DNA from: Mesorhizobium sp. B2-1-8
GTDB lineage: Bacteria; Pseudomonadota; Alphaproteobacteria; Rhizobiales; Rhizobiaceae
Direction: 5' to 3'
DNA: 64,000 nucleotides
Assembly (NCBI RefSeq): GCF_006442545.2
Contig: NZ_CP083952.1
Location: forward strand, 1,426,001 to 1,490,000
The number at the start of each line of letters is the position of its first letter. The first letter of the stretch is position 1. Below, piece after piece: positions 44,415 to 53,350 of the stretch. The translations under genes were made by a program, and so were the position numbers. The notes beneath the pieces were generated by a model that ran no database searches, was not told the origin of the DNA, and saw only the letters and a program-made list of their open reading frames with translations.

Positions 44415-45497
44415 ATGAACGAACCGAATGACCCCCCGATGACCGAATCCGACCTCGTCCCCGTCTTCGACGGCCATAATGATACGCTACTGAGGCTCTA
44501 TCAGTCCAAGGACAGCGACGTCGAAAAGCTGTTCATCGAAGGGAAATCAGGCGGCCATATCGACCTGCCGCGCGCCAGGGCCGGAGGTTTCGCCGGCGGC
44601 ATGTTCGCCATCTTCCCGCCGCCGGTCGAGAAAGCGCGGCGTAGCGCCGTGCCTTCGGCGCCGAGCGACAGCGAGCCGCTGCCGCCCGAGGTTCCGCGCG
44701 CCGATGCGCTCAACTCGACGATCGCCATGGCGTCCATCCTGTTCCGGCTGGAGCGCGCCGGCGCATTGGCGATCTGCCGCAGTGCCGGCGATGTGCGCAA
44801 TGCCATGGCACAGGGCACGATTGCCGCAGTCTTCCACATCGAGGGCGTCGAGGCGATCGATCCCGAACTCACCATGCTCGACGTTCTGCATGCCGCGGGC
44901 CTGCGTTCGCTCGGCATCGTCTGGAGCCGGCCGAATGCGTTCGGCAATGGCGTGCCGTTCCGCTTTCCGTCCTCGCCCGACACCGGACCTGGCCTGACCG
45001 ATGCCGGCAAGGCGCTGGTCAAGGCCTGCAATGAACTGAAGATCATGATCGACCTCTCGCATCTCAACGAGAAGGGCTTTCGCGATGTTGCAGCGCTCAG
45101 CGATGCGCCGCTGGTCGCCACCCACTCCAACGTGCATGCGATCTGCGGCCACTCGCGCAATCTGACCGACTGGCAGCTCGGGGCGATCCGCGAAACCGGC
45201 GGCATGGTCGGCCTCAACTTCGCCACCGGCTTCCTGCGCGAGGACGGCCGCATGAATGCCGACACCAGCCTCGACATCATGGTGCGCCATATCGATTCCC
45301 TGTTGCAGGCCTTGGGCGAGGACGGCGTCGGTCTCGGTTCGGATTTCGATGGCGCCATGATCCCGGCCGTCATCGGCGACGTCGCTGGCCTGCCGAAACT
45401 CATCGATGCGCTGGCAGCGCGCGGTTTCGGCCGGGCGCTGATCGAAAAGATCGCCTACCGCAACTGGCTGAGCATGCTGGAAAGAACGATAGGTTAG
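44415..45497 (+). CDS. Membrane-dipeptidase-type peptidase, family M19
   Basis: A 360-residue zinc hydrolase of the renal dipeptidase family. Metal-binding pattern: FDGHNDT near the N-terminus (His-x-Asp), the bridging Glu in FHIEGVEAI, His residues in ATHSNVHAICGHSRN, and the Asp in GLGSDFDG. It hydrolyses dipeptides, often with D-amino acids. There is no signal peptide, so it is probably cytoplasmic. It lies 73 nt after the GNAT gene and is convergent with the catabolic cluster; whether it belongs to either neighbour is unclear. Confidence 0.92.
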   Translation: MNEPNDPPMTESDLVPVFDGHNDTLLRLYQSKDSDVEKLFIEGKSGGHIDLPRARAGGFAGGMFAIFPPPVEKARRSAVPSAPSDSEPLPPEVPRADALNSTIAMASILFRLERAGALAICRSAGDVRNAMAQGTIAAVFHIEGVEAIDPELTMLDVLHAAGLRSLGIVWSRPNAFGNGVPFRFPSSPDTGPGLTDAGKALVKACNELKIMIDLSHLNEKGFRDVAALSDAPLVATHSNVHAICGHSRNLTDWQLGAIRETGGMVGLNFATGFLREDGRMNADTSLDIMVRHIDSLLQALGEDGVGLGSDFDGAMIPAVIGDVAGLPKLIDALAARGFGRALIEKIAYRNWLSMLERTIG

Positions 45498-45598
45498 AGC
45501 AGTTCCAGGAAAAGTGCGTAGCGGTTTTCCGTCCGGAATTGCGTAAAACAAAGAGTTAGACCGGTTCAGCGATTCCACCAATCGCTGAACCGGTCTAA
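45498..45598. repeat. Rhizobial intergenic repeat with a 19-bp hairpin
   Basis: The left part (about 45500-45548) matches, inverted, the element at 50349. The right part (45556-45598) is a perfect hairpin with 19-bp arms starting TTAGACCGGTTCAGCG and a 5-nt loop. It sits between two convergent genes and can act as a bidirectional terminator. Confidence 0.82.
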
Positions 45599-45604
45599 AG
45601 TGGC

Positions 45605-45865
45605 CTATTCGAAGCCCATGCGTTTCAGCCAATCCTTGCCGACGCCGCGATCCCTGATGATCGGCAACGGGTTCTCCGCATCGAGCCGCGCGCAGATGCG
45701 ATAAACCTCGAGCGTCTCGGCGCTCATCTCGTGCTGCTTGTAGAAGAACATGGCGGCGGCATAACGCGTGCGGCCCGACCATTTCTCGCCGAGCGGCGTG
45801 TTGACCAGTTCCCACTGTTCGGCGGCTTCGCCATCTTCCTGCTGCTTGTCCGCTTCGTCGGTCAT
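45605..45865 (-). CDS. Small conserved protein of the amine catabolic cluster
   Basis: An 86-residue soluble acidic protein (MTDEADKQQEDGEAAEQWELVNTPLGEKWSGRTRYAAAMFFY) with an Arg/Lys-rich C-terminus (DRGVGKDWLKRMGFE). Its start lies 2 nt after the stop of the GcvT-like gene, so it is co-translated with it. No family is securely recognised. A role as a subunit or chaperone of the upstream enzyme is possible but speculative. Confidence 0.72.
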   Translation of the reverse strand: MTDEADKQQEDGEAAEQWELVNTPLGEKWSGRTRYAAAMFFYKQHEMSAETLEVYRICARLDAENPLPIIRDRGVGKDWLKRMGFE

Positions 45866-45867
45866 GC

Positions 45868-47094
45868 TCAGAAGTCCGCCGGCGGGTTGGCGGTGCGGCG
45901 GTCGAGCTTTATGAAGGGTCGCGCCACGACCTTGGCCCGTTTCATCAGCTTCTGGTACTGCAGCTCGCGCATGGCGTAGATCTCGACCCAGAGGTCCTCC
46001 ACGACAATATCACCATAGGGCCGCGCCAGCGAGGCGATGGCGATGTTGCGCTTGGCCATCGGCGACCACATGGCGGCGCTGACCAGGCCGACCTCCTGGC
46101 TCTTCCTGTAGTAGACGATCGCGTGTTCGGCGGGGATGTTGCCCTCGATCTCCAGCCCGACCAACACATGGCGCAGCTTGCGTTTCGCCCTCGCTTCGAG
46201 GATGGCGCGACGGCCGTTGAAATGCTCCTTCTCCAGATCGATCATGAAGCCGAGCCCGATCTCGTCGGGCATGCGCCGGCGGTCGGCGCGGATGGCGTGT
46301 TCGGCGGTGGTGAAATCGGCATTGGCGACAATCAGCCCGGCCTCGAGCCGGGCGCGGTTGAGCGCGGTATAGCCGATGGCGCGGATGCCGCGCAGTTCGC
46401 CTGCCGCCATCAGCCGATCCCACAGGCTCAGCGCCTTATCGGCCGGAACGAACAGCTCGTAACCGAGATCGCCGGTAAAGCCGGTGCGTGAAATGATGAC
46501 CGTGCCGCCGTCATGCGGGAACTCCGCAAGGTCGAATATTTTCAGCTTCTCGACACCGGTGAAACCGGCATCGCGCAGCACTGCGAAGGAGGTTGGGCCC
46601 TGCAGGGCGAGCCCGGCGACGGCCTCGGTCTCTTCCTCGACAATGACGTCGAAACCAAGGGCACTGTCCAGCAGCCACGGCAGATGCCGTTCCTGCGAAC
46701 ACAGCCGAAAGCGGGTCGGCGAGAGACGGAACAGCGTGCCGTCGTCCAGCACAAAACCTTCGTCGTCACACCACGCGGTGTAATGAATGCGGCCGGGCCT
46801 GAGCCTCGTGACATCGCGCAAGGTGACACGGTCGAGGAAGGCTTCGGCATCCGGTCCCCCGATCCGGTATTTGGTCATCGGCGAGATGTCGAACAGCGCC
46901 GCCTGGCTGCGGATGGCGAAATATTCGAGTTCTTCGTCCCAGAGCGAATGTGGTGCGCGGTAGCCGGCCCAATTGTACCAGTCCTGGGTCTTGGCCAGCG
47001 CATCGAGGCGCGGCTGGAACGGCGTGCCGAGGCGCAGCGTGCGGAAGTGGGATTGCGCCAGGGTGCGGGCCGCGTTGTCGAGCTGACCGGTCAT
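45868..47094 (-). CDS. Aminomethyltransferase-fold (GcvT-like) enzyme
   Basis: A 408-residue protein of the GcvT/DmdA/dimethylglycine oxidase C-domain superfamily, which transfers methyl or aminomethyl groups to tetrahydrofolate. It shows the N-terminal ALFDISPMTKYRIGGPDAEAFLDRV, the central ISRTGFTGDLGYELFVP and the C-terminal barrel. It is not the glycine-cleavage T protein, since no gcvH or gcvP is nearby. In this cluster it probably takes a one-carbon unit from a methylated amine or betaine. The gene starts 51 nt from the FAD oxidoreductase upstream in the same direction. Confidence 0.82.
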   Translation of the reverse strand: MTGQLDNAARTLAQSHFRTLRLGTPFQPRLDALAKTQDWYNWAGYRAPHSLWDEELEYFAIRSQAALFDISPMTKYRIGGPDAEAFLDRVTLRDVTRLRPGRIHYTAWCDDEGFVLDDGTLFRLSPTRFRLCSQERHLPWLLDSALGFDVIVEEETEAVAGLALQGPTSFAVLRDAGFTGVEKLKIFDLAEFPHDGGTVIISRTGFTGDLGYELFVPADKALSLWDRLMAAGELRGIRAIGYTALNRARLEAGLIVANADFTTAEHAIRADRRRMPDEIGLGFMIDLEKEHFNGRRAILEARAKRKLRHVLVGLEIEGNIPAEHAIVYYRKSQEVGLVSAAMWSPMAKRNIAIASLARPYGDIVVEDLWVEIYAMRELQYQKLMKRAKVVARPFIKLDRRTANPPADF

Positions 47095-47145
47095 GGCAGC
47101 GTTCCTTCGCCGGAGAATGCGGTGTCGGTAAGCTGAAGCATCACG

Positions 47146-48726
47146 TCACCCTTTCATCGCGATGATGCGCCGCGCGGCGTTCAAGCCGGGCGCACCCGAG
47201 ACGCCGCCACCGGGATGCGAACCGGCGCCGGCCAGGAACAGCCCGTCGAGTGGCGTGTCGTAACCCGACCAGCCGGAGACGGGGCGCGAGATCAGCATCT
47301 GATCGGCCTGCAATTCACCATGGTGCCAATGACCGCCCGGCATGCGGTAGCGCTTCTCGATGTCATCAGGCGTCAGAAGCTCGGCATGGCGCATGGTTTT
47401 GCCGATGCCAGGCGCGTAGGCTTCCAACTGAGCCATGATTGCCTCGAGGAATTTCGACTTGCCGGCATCCCAGCCTTCCTTCAATGCATAGGGCGCGTAT
47501 TGCACCACCGCCGACAGCACGCAGGCGCCGCCTGGCGCCAGCGACGGGTCCGCAAGGCTGGGCAGGGTGATCTCCATCACCGGCTCGGGCGAGAACGCGC
47601 CATATTTGGATGGATTGAAGGCGCGCTCGACATGGTCGGGGGAGGGCGCAATGACGAGCCGGCCCTTATTGCCGGCGGCATGGACGCCGACAAATTGCGG
47701 CGGCCGGTCGAGCGCCAAATGGAGCTTGGCGGCATCGCCCTTCATGCGGATATTTCTGACCTTGCGCATGAAGCCGGTGTCGATCGCGCGCGGTCCGACA
47801 AGATCGAGGAAGGTGGTCGCCGGGTTGATGGCGGAGACGATCGTCCTGGCACGAAGCTCCTCGCCATTGTCGAGGACGACGCCGACGGCGCGGTCTTTCT
47901 CGACAATGATCCTTGCGACGGGCACCGATGTGCGGATCGTGACGCCAGCCCTTTCGGCAGCAGCGCGGATGGCGGCGACCACAGTGCCCATGCCGCCCTG
48001 CGGTAGCAATTGAGCTCCGGCCGTACCGCCGATCTCTCCGGCCAGACGATAGTAAAGGCCGAGCAGCGAGGTCGGCGAGCGCGGGCCAAGATGGCTGCCC
48101 AGCGTGGCGTCGAAGGCGAGCAGGCCCTTCAGCCTGTCGTCGGCAAGCTGCTCGTCAAGCAGGTCGGCGACGTTCATCAAAAGCACGCGCAGGAAGTCGC
48201 GCATGTCTTCCTTGCCGAGTTTCTTCAGCGCCAGCGCGGTCTGGCCGAGCGAAGCGGCCTCCAGCAGCGACATGCCGCCGAGATCAGGCGGCCGGCGCGA
48301 CAGGAAGGGCTTCAGGATGCCTGCATAGCGCAGCAGTTGCGCGCGCAATTCCTTCCAGGCGGACTGTTGCGACGAACTGGCGCCGGTCAGCACCTCGCCA
48401 TAGGCGCCATGCAGGACAAGCGGCGGTCCATCTTTAGACAATGCGACCGACGGGATGAAGTCGGTGCGAGCGATTTGCAGCCCGTGCCTTTCCAGCTCCA
48501 GCGTCTTCATGACATCGGGATGCAGCCGGTTCAGCACATGCGCGACCGACGAGACGCGAAAGCCGGGCGCGAATTCCTCGGTGCGCGCGGCGCCGCCGAC
48601 TTCGGCTCCGGCCTCCAGCACCAGCACCTTGCGGCCGGCCTTCGCCAGCGTGGCCGCGGCGACAAGCCCGTTGTGGCCGCCGCCAACGACAAGCACATCC
48701 CATTTTGGCGCATCAAATGACGTCAT
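47146..48726 (-). CDS. FAD-dependent oxidoreductase (PYROXD2/phytoene desaturase-like), second of a pair
   Basis: A 526-residue flavoprotein. The N-terminal FAD-binding motif is VLVVGGGHNGLVAAATLAKAG, followed by VLVLEAGAEVGGAART. The C-terminus carries GLFLAGAGSHPGGGVSGAPG, characteristic of this carotenoid-isomerase/PYROXD2 group. Its start overlaps the paralogue upstream by 14 nt, which suggests a coupled heterodimer. The substrate is unknown; oxidation of an amine or a C-C bond in the cluster's substrate is inferred. Confidence 0.88.
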   Translation of the reverse strand: MTSFDAPKWDVLVVGGGHNGLVAAATLAKAGRKVLVLEAGAEVGGAARTEEFAPGFRVSSVAHVLNRLHPDVMKTLELERHGLQIARTDFIPSVALSKDGPPLVLHGAYGEVLTGASSSQQSAWKELRAQLLRYAGILKPFLSRRPPDLGGMSLLEAASLGQTALALKKLGKEDMRDFLRVLLMNVADLLDEQLADDRLKGLLAFDATLGSHLGPRSPTSLLGLYYRLAGEIGGTAGAQLLPQGGMGTVVAAIRAAAERAGVTIRTSVPVARIIVEKDRAVGVVLDNGEELRARTIVSAINPATTFLDLVGPRAIDTGFMRKVRNIRMKGDAAKLHLALDRPPQFVGVHAAGNKGRLVIAPSPDHVERAFNPSKYGAFSPEPVMEITLPSLADPSLAPGGACVLSAVVQYAPYALKEGWDAGKSKFLEAIMAQLEAYAPGIGKTMRHAELLTPDDIEKRYRMPGGHWHHGELQADQMLISRPVSGWSGYDTPLDGLFLAGAGSHPGGGVSGAPGLNAARRIIAMKG

Positions 48727-50332
48727 GGGCCGGGCTCATATGCGAGGTGGATTTTGCGAGATCGCGCAGAATTTCAGCGGCGGCGTTGCGGCCGGGCGCC
48801 CCCATGACGCCGCCGCCGGGATGGGTCGAGGAGCCGCACATGTAGAGCCCACCGACCGGTGAACGATACTGCGAGTAGCCCGGCACCGGGCGGTTGAACA
48901 GCAGCTGGTCGAAGGTGAGTTCGCCCTGGAAGATGTTGCCTTCGGTGAGGCCGACCTCGGCCTCGATTTCGCGCGGCGTGCGCACCTCCATGTGTACGAT
49001 GCGGTCGCGGAACCCCGGCGAATATTCCGCGATCTGCGCAATTACGCTTTCGGCAAAACCGTCGCGATCGGCGTCCGTCCACTCGCGACCAGCGATCCTG
49101 GGCGGCGCGTATTGGACAAAACAGCTCATGAAATGTTTCCCCGGCGGCGCCATGGTCGGATCGAGCGTCGTCGGCATGACCATGTCGAGGAACGGATCGG
49201 CGGACCAGCGGCCGGCCTTCCAGTCATCATAGGCGCGCTCCATGCGCTCCATCGAATCGGTGAAATGCATGTCGCCGCGATAGACCGGCGAATCCTTAGG
49301 CAGCGCCGGGAATTCCGGCAACGAATCGAGCGCTATGTTGACCTTGCCTGAGGAGCCACGGATCTTGAAGTTCTTGACCCGGCGCAGGAAGATGTCGGGC
49401 AGTTCCTTCTCCTCGACCAGCTTCAGGAAGGTGCGTTTCACGTCGGCATTGGAGACGACCAGCTTGCCGTAAATCTCCTCGCCGCCGGCCAGCACGACGC
49501 CCTTGGCCTTGCCACGGCTCACCAGCACATGGTCGACCTCGGCGCCGGTGCGGATCGTGCCGCCGGACGCCTTGAAGGAGGCTGCCAGCGCCTTGGTTAC
49601 CGCGCCCATGCCACCGCGCGCATAGCCCCAGGCGCCGACCGAACCGTCGACCTCGCCCATATAGTGGTGGAGCAGGACGTAAGCCGTGCCTGGCGACATC
49701 GGCCCGAGTGCCGTGCCGATGATGCCGGACAGCGCGAAATTCGCCTTGATGACGTCGGTCTCGAAATATTCGTCGAGGAATTCCGAGATCGACATGGTCC
49801 AGAAGCGCAACGTCAGCGCCATTTCCTCGGCGGAGAGACCAGCGAATTTCTTGCCGAGATAGAGCAGCTCGCCAAGGTCGCGCGGCTTGAGACTGGTGGG
49901 GTCGGGCGCGGTGCGCATCAACAGTGGCTGGATGAAGCGGCACTGCCGCGTCACGTCGCGAGAGTAACGATCATAGGCCTCGGCATCCTTTTTGGAGAAG
50001 CGGGCGAATTCGCGCCGGTGCCCGTCGTGGTCGCGGTAGTTGGCGAGATAGTCGCCGTCGCGGGTGAACACCGCGCCGCCCTCATAGGAAATCACCTGCA
50101 GGCCGAAGCGCGGCAGCTCGAGATCGCGCATGATCTCGGGGCGGAACAGCGAGCAAACATACGAGCAGTTGGAATAGAGGAAGCCAGGCGTCAGCTCACG
50201 ACTGGTGGCGGCACCGCCGACCCAGTCGTTCTTCTCCACCACCAGCACGTTGAGACCGGAGCGCTGCAGGTAACAGGCGTTGACCAGGCCGTTGTGTCCT
50301 CCGCCGATGATGACCGCATCCCAAGCTTTCAT
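48713..50332 (-). CDS. FAD-dependent oxidoreductase (PYROXD2/phytoene desaturase-like), first of a pair
   Basis: A 539-residue flavoprotein paralogous to the next gene. It has AVIIGGGHNGLVNACYLQRSG and VVEKNDWVGGAATSRE at the N-terminus and GLYMCGSSTHPGGGVMGAPGRNAA at the C-terminus. It is first of a four-gene operon (oxidoreductase, oxidoreductase, GcvT-like, small protein). The upstream region holds an intergenic repeat and the TTGAA-type dyad shared with other promoters of the cluster. Confidence 0.88.
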   Translation of the reverse strand: MKAWDAVIIGGGHNGLVNACYLQRSGLNVLVVEKNDWVGGAATSRELTPGFLYSNCSYVCSLFRPEIMRDLELPRFGLQVISYEGGAVFTRDGDYLANYRDHDGHRREFARFSKKDAEAYDRYSRDVTRQCRFIQPLLMRTAPDPTSLKPRDLGELLYLGKKFAGLSAEEMALTLRFWTMSISEFLDEYFETDVIKANFALSGIIGTALGPMSPGTAYVLLHHYMGEVDGSVGAWGYARGGMGAVTKALAASFKASGGTIRTGAEVDHVLVSRGKAKGVVLAGGEEIYGKLVVSNADVKRTFLKLVEEKELPDIFLRRVKNFKIRGSSGKVNIALDSLPEFPALPKDSPVYRGDMHFTDSMERMERAYDDWKAGRWSADPFLDMVMPTTLDPTMAPPGKHFMSCFVQYAPPRIAGREWTDADRDGFAESVIAQIAEYSPGFRDRIVHMEVRTPREIEAEVGLTEGNIFQGELTFDQLLFNRPVPGYSQYRSPVGGLYMCGSSTHPGGGVMGAPGRNAAAEILRDLAKSTSHMSPAHDVI

Positions 50333-50348
50333 TTTGGCTCAGTCTTCC

Positions 50349-50399
50349 CTGTTTTGCGCAATTCCGGACGGAAAACCGCTCACACTTGTCCTGGAATTG
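50349..50399. repeat. Rhizobial intergenic repeat
   Basis: Contains CAATTCCGGACGGAAAACCGC and ends in CCTGGAATTGC. It matches, in inverted orientation, the left part of the element at 45498. It lies just upstream of the oxidoreductase operon start. Confidence 0.7.
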
Positions 50400-50485
50400 C
50401 TTAGGCGATCCGCTTTTCATTTTTGCGTGATCTGTTCCCGAATGCGTGGAATTTGGCATGGCACCAGCCGTTCTGTCCACCCGTA

Positions 50486-50501
50486 CTGAATGAATGTTCA
50501 A
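50486..50501. promoter_or_regulatory. Candidate BetI-type operator, copy 1
   Basis: CTGAA-TGAATG-TTCAA, one mismatch from the TTGAA-N6-TTCAA dyad. It lies between the divergent oxidoreductase operon and the methyltransferase-TetR operon, so the regulator would control itself and both operons. Confidence 0.6.
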
Positions 50502-50584
50502 CAAATGATATTGCGGTTTTTTGGACTTGGGTTACGCTTTGCCGGCGTTCGAAACAGGCATTCGTCGATTGGGGCCGAGGGCTG

Positions 50585-51385
50585 ATGATCGAAACGGTGG
50601 AAGCCGAGCCGGAATATGACGATACCGCCATCCGCTTCCTCGAAGCGCTGTGGGGCGATGGCTACCTATCGCCGGGCGGGCCTGAAGAGGTCGACCGGGT
50701 GGTCGAGGGGCTTTCTCTCAAGGACAGGACCGTCCTCGATATCGGCTGTGGCACCGGCGGCATCGCGCTGCATCTGGTCGAACGCCATGGCGCTGCCCAC
50801 GCCACCGGTTTTGATGTCGAACACCCGGTGATCGTGGCGGCCAGACAGCGTGCCACGGCGCGTGCGCTGGCGGAGAGGACGAGCTTCATCCAAGGGCCGC
50901 CGGGGCCTCTGCCCTTTACCGATCGCTCCTTCGATGTCGTCTTTTCCAAGGACGCGCTGTTGCATGTACGTGACAAGGACGCCTTGTTCGCCGAGATTTT
51001 CCGCGTGCTGAAACCGGGCGGGGTCTTTGCCGCCTCCAACTGGATGATCTCACATGACGGCGAACCGTCGGCCGAGATGAAGGCGTATGTCGCCGCCGAG
51101 GGGCTGTCCTTCGCCATGGCCTCGCCGGCGCGCTATGCCGAGGCGATGCGTGGCGCCGGTTTTACCGATGTCACCGTCAGGGACCGCAATCCCTGGTACC
51201 GCGAGGTCGCGCGCGGAGAACTCGAAAGGCTGAAAGGGCCGCTCTATCCGGCCGTTGCCGCCGTGGTGGGCGCGGCCTATGTCGACAAGAACATTCGAAC
51301 CTGGGAAGCCATGCAGAAGGTGCTTGACAGCGGCGAGCACCGTCCCACTCATCTTCGCGGGTGGAAGCCGGATGCAGAGGGATAG
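50585..51385 (+). CDS. SAM-dependent methyltransferase (class I)
   Basis: A 266-residue methyltransferase with motif [18 protein letters not shown] (about residue 50), motif II/post I FDVEHPVI, and [31 protein letters not shown]. The pattern is like that of phosphoethanolamine or sarcosine/dimethylglycine N-methyltransferases. The substrate is not determined. Start ATG 50585 has GAGGG upstream. It forms an operon with the TetR regulator (6 nt gap) and the binding-protein genes. Its role in a catabolic cluster is unclear, since it would add rather than remove a methyl group. Confidence 0.85.
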   Translation: MIETVEAEPEYDDTAIRFLEALWGDGYLSPGGPEEVDRVVEGLSLKDRTVLDIGCGTGGIALHLVERHGAAHATGFDVEHPVIVAARQRATARALAERTSFIQGPPGPLPFTDRSFDVVFSKDALLHVRDKDALFAEIFRVLKPGGVFAASNWMISHDGEPSAEMKAYVAAEGLSFAMASPARYAEAMRGAGFTDVTVRDRNPWYREVARGELERLKGPLYPAVAAVVGAAYVDKNIRTWEAMQKVLDSGEHRPTHLRGWKPDAEG

Positions 51386-51391
51386 CCGGCG

Positions 51392-52105
51392 ATGCTGGAG
51401 ACCATCACACGCATGAAAACGGCAGACGCCAGGGACGCGCTCCTTGAATCGGCGCGGAAGGCCGAATCCGACAAGCGCGGGCGCAAGGCCTCGAAGGAGG
51501 TCAGGCAGCTTCAGCTCATCGAGGCGACGATCGATTCGCTGGCCAAGCGCGGCTATTCGGAAACGACGATGGCCGATGTCGCCGATGGCGCCGGCCTGTC
51601 GCGCGGCATCGTCAACTTCCATTTCGAGAGCAAGGAAAAGCTGCTCATCGCGACCTTGCAGCACATGTATGACGAATACTCGGCGCATTGGCGCAATGCC
51701 CTGCAGAAGGCAGGCGATGATCCTGCCGACCAGCTTCAGGCGCTGGTCGCGGCAGATTTCGACCGCTCGATCTGCAACAAGCGCAAGCTTGCCGCCTGGT
51801 GCGCCTTCTGGGGCGAGGCCAAGTCGCGGCCGACCTACCAGGCGTTGAGCAGCGCCCGCGATATTGTCTATCAGGACATCTTCATCGAACTCTGCGCGAC
51901 GCTCAAGCAGAGCGGCGGCTACGGCTATGAGCCGCAGGTCATGGCATTGGCGCTTAGCGCCATGCTGGAAGGGCTTTGGCTGCGGCTGATGATGGGAACC
52001 GAGAACACGACCCGCGAGACCTCTTTGCAGGCGGCGAACGAATTCCTGTCGGCGGCTTTCCCGAAGCACTACCCGCGGAAGGCGGCCGGGCCAACAAAAT
52101 CATAA
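51392..52105 (+). CDS. TetR-family regulator, BetI-like
   Basis: A 237-residue regulator with a helix-turn-helix at about residues 55-85 (SETTMADVADGAGLSRGIVNFHFESKEKLL) and a BetI-type C-terminal ligand domain (WCAFWGEAKSRPTYQAL). BetI controls choline-betaine genes in enteric bacteria and rhizobia. Here no betA or betB is present, so a related quaternary or methylated amine is a better guess for the ligand. TTGAA-N6-TTCAA dyads at three cluster promoters are its probable targets. Confidence 0.88.
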   Translation: MLETITRMKTADARDALLESARKAESDKRGRKASKEVRQLQLIEATIDSLAKRGYSETTMADVADGAGLSRGIVNFHFESKEKLLIATLQHMYDEYSAHWRNALQKAGDDPADQLQALVAADFDRSICNKRKLAAWCAFWGEAKSRPTYQALSSARDIVYQDIFIELCATLKQSGGYGYEPQVMALALSAMLEGLWLRLMMGTENTTRETSLQAANEFLSAAFPKHYPRKAAGPTKS

Positions 52106-52148
52106 GAAAAGACGAAGCCATAAGAAAACCGCAGAGGATGGAACAGCA

Positions 52149-53231
52149 ATGAAGACACTGGCAAGACGCCTGACACTGACGCTTGCGCTGACTGGTGCAC
52201 TGGCGGCTTCGGCCGCGGCACTGGCGATCGCCGCCGACAAGGACCTGATCGTGTTCGACTGGTCCGGGTATGAGGCCCCGGGCTTCCACCCGAAATATGT
52301 CGAGAAGAACGGCGATTCGCCGACCTTCGCCTTTTTCGGCGACGAGGACGAGGCGTTCGAGAAGGTTCGTTCCGGCTTCAAGGCCGACCTTGGCCATCCC
52401 TGCTCGCAGAGCGTGACGAAGTGGCGCGAGGCTGGCCTGCTGCAGCCGCTCGACACCTCCAGGATCACGGGCTGGAAGGACCTCAATCCCGGCATCATGG
52501 CCATGAAAAATCTCGCCACGACCGATGACGGCAAAGCCTGGTTCATGCCTTGGGACTGGGGCAACACACAGCTAACCTACAATTCCTCCAAGGTCGACGA
52601 GAAGGACGTGCAGTCGCTGAAGGCGTTCGCCGATCCGAGGTTCAAGGGCCGGGTGTCGATCGGCGACAATGTCGACGATGCCTATGCGCTGGCGAGCCTC
52701 GCCATCGGCCTGAAGGACTGGACCAAGATGACCGACGACCAGTTCAAGCAGGCCTCCGACTTCCTGCGCCAGGTGCATAAGAACGTGCGCTCCTACTGGA
52801 CCGACACCACCGACGTCGTCCAGCTTCTGAGCGGCGGCGAGGTCGACCTCGCCTGGGCCTGGAACGATGCGACCGTGCAGTCGGTCGCCGCCGGCGTGCC
52901 GATAAAGTCGAAGAGGGACACGGCGGAAGGCATCTCGACCTGGGTCTGCGGCTATGTGCTGTTCAAGGATGCGCCCGGCAATACCGACAAGGCCTATGAT
53001 TATCTCAATGCGGTCAACGATCCGGAGATCGCCAAGGTCCTGGTCAAGGACTGGGGCTACGGGCAGGCCAACGCCAAGGGCATGGCCGGCGTCGATCAGG
53101 CCGTCCTGAAGGAAAAGGGCTATGACGACGTGCAGAAATTCGTCGACAAGACGCTGTTCCAGCAGCCGCTGCCGTCCGATCTCAAGCTCAAGATGATCGC
53201 CGAGTTCGAGAAGATCAAGGCGGGCTATTAA
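52149..53231 (+). CDS. PotD-like ABC transporter substrate-binding protein, first copy
   Basis: A 360-residue periplasmic protein of the spermidine/putrescine-binding type. Signal peptide about residues 1-28. The mature start DLIVFDWSGYEAPGFHPKYVEKNG and FFGDEDEAFEKVRSGF are typical of rhizobial PotD relatives. It is strongly similar to the next gene (same segments SIGDNVDDAYALASL, GISTWVCGYVLFKDAPG, ADKTLFQQPLP). The ligand could be a polyamine or another cationic amine. It is transcribed with the TetR gene. Confidence 0.9.
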   Translation: MKTLARRLTLTLALTGALAASAAALAIAADKDLIVFDWSGYEAPGFHPKYVEKNGDSPTFAFFGDEDEAFEKVRSGFKADLGHPCSQSVTKWREAGLLQPLDTSRITGWKDLNPGIMAMKNLATTDDGKAWFMPWDWGNTQLTYNSSKVDEKDVQSLKAFADPRFKGRVSIGDNVDDAYALASLAIGLKDWTKMTDDQFKQASDFLRQVHKNVRSYWTDTTDVVQLLSGGEVDLAWAWNDATVQSVAAGVPIKSKRDTAEGISTWVCGYVLFKDAPGNTDKAYDYLNAVNDPEIAKVLVKDWGYGQANAKGMAGVDQAVLKEKGYDDVQKFVDKTLFQQPLPSDLKLKMIAEFEKIKAGY

Positions 53232-53350
53232 GCCTTTGCCTGCCGAGCCGGTCCGTGCGCCGGCTGCGGCGGCGGATGGGCTCGCCAAAGCGCTTGAATT
53301 TGCCTAACCTCGCTCCCGACATCTTTCGCGATGGGGGAGTTTTTCGCGAC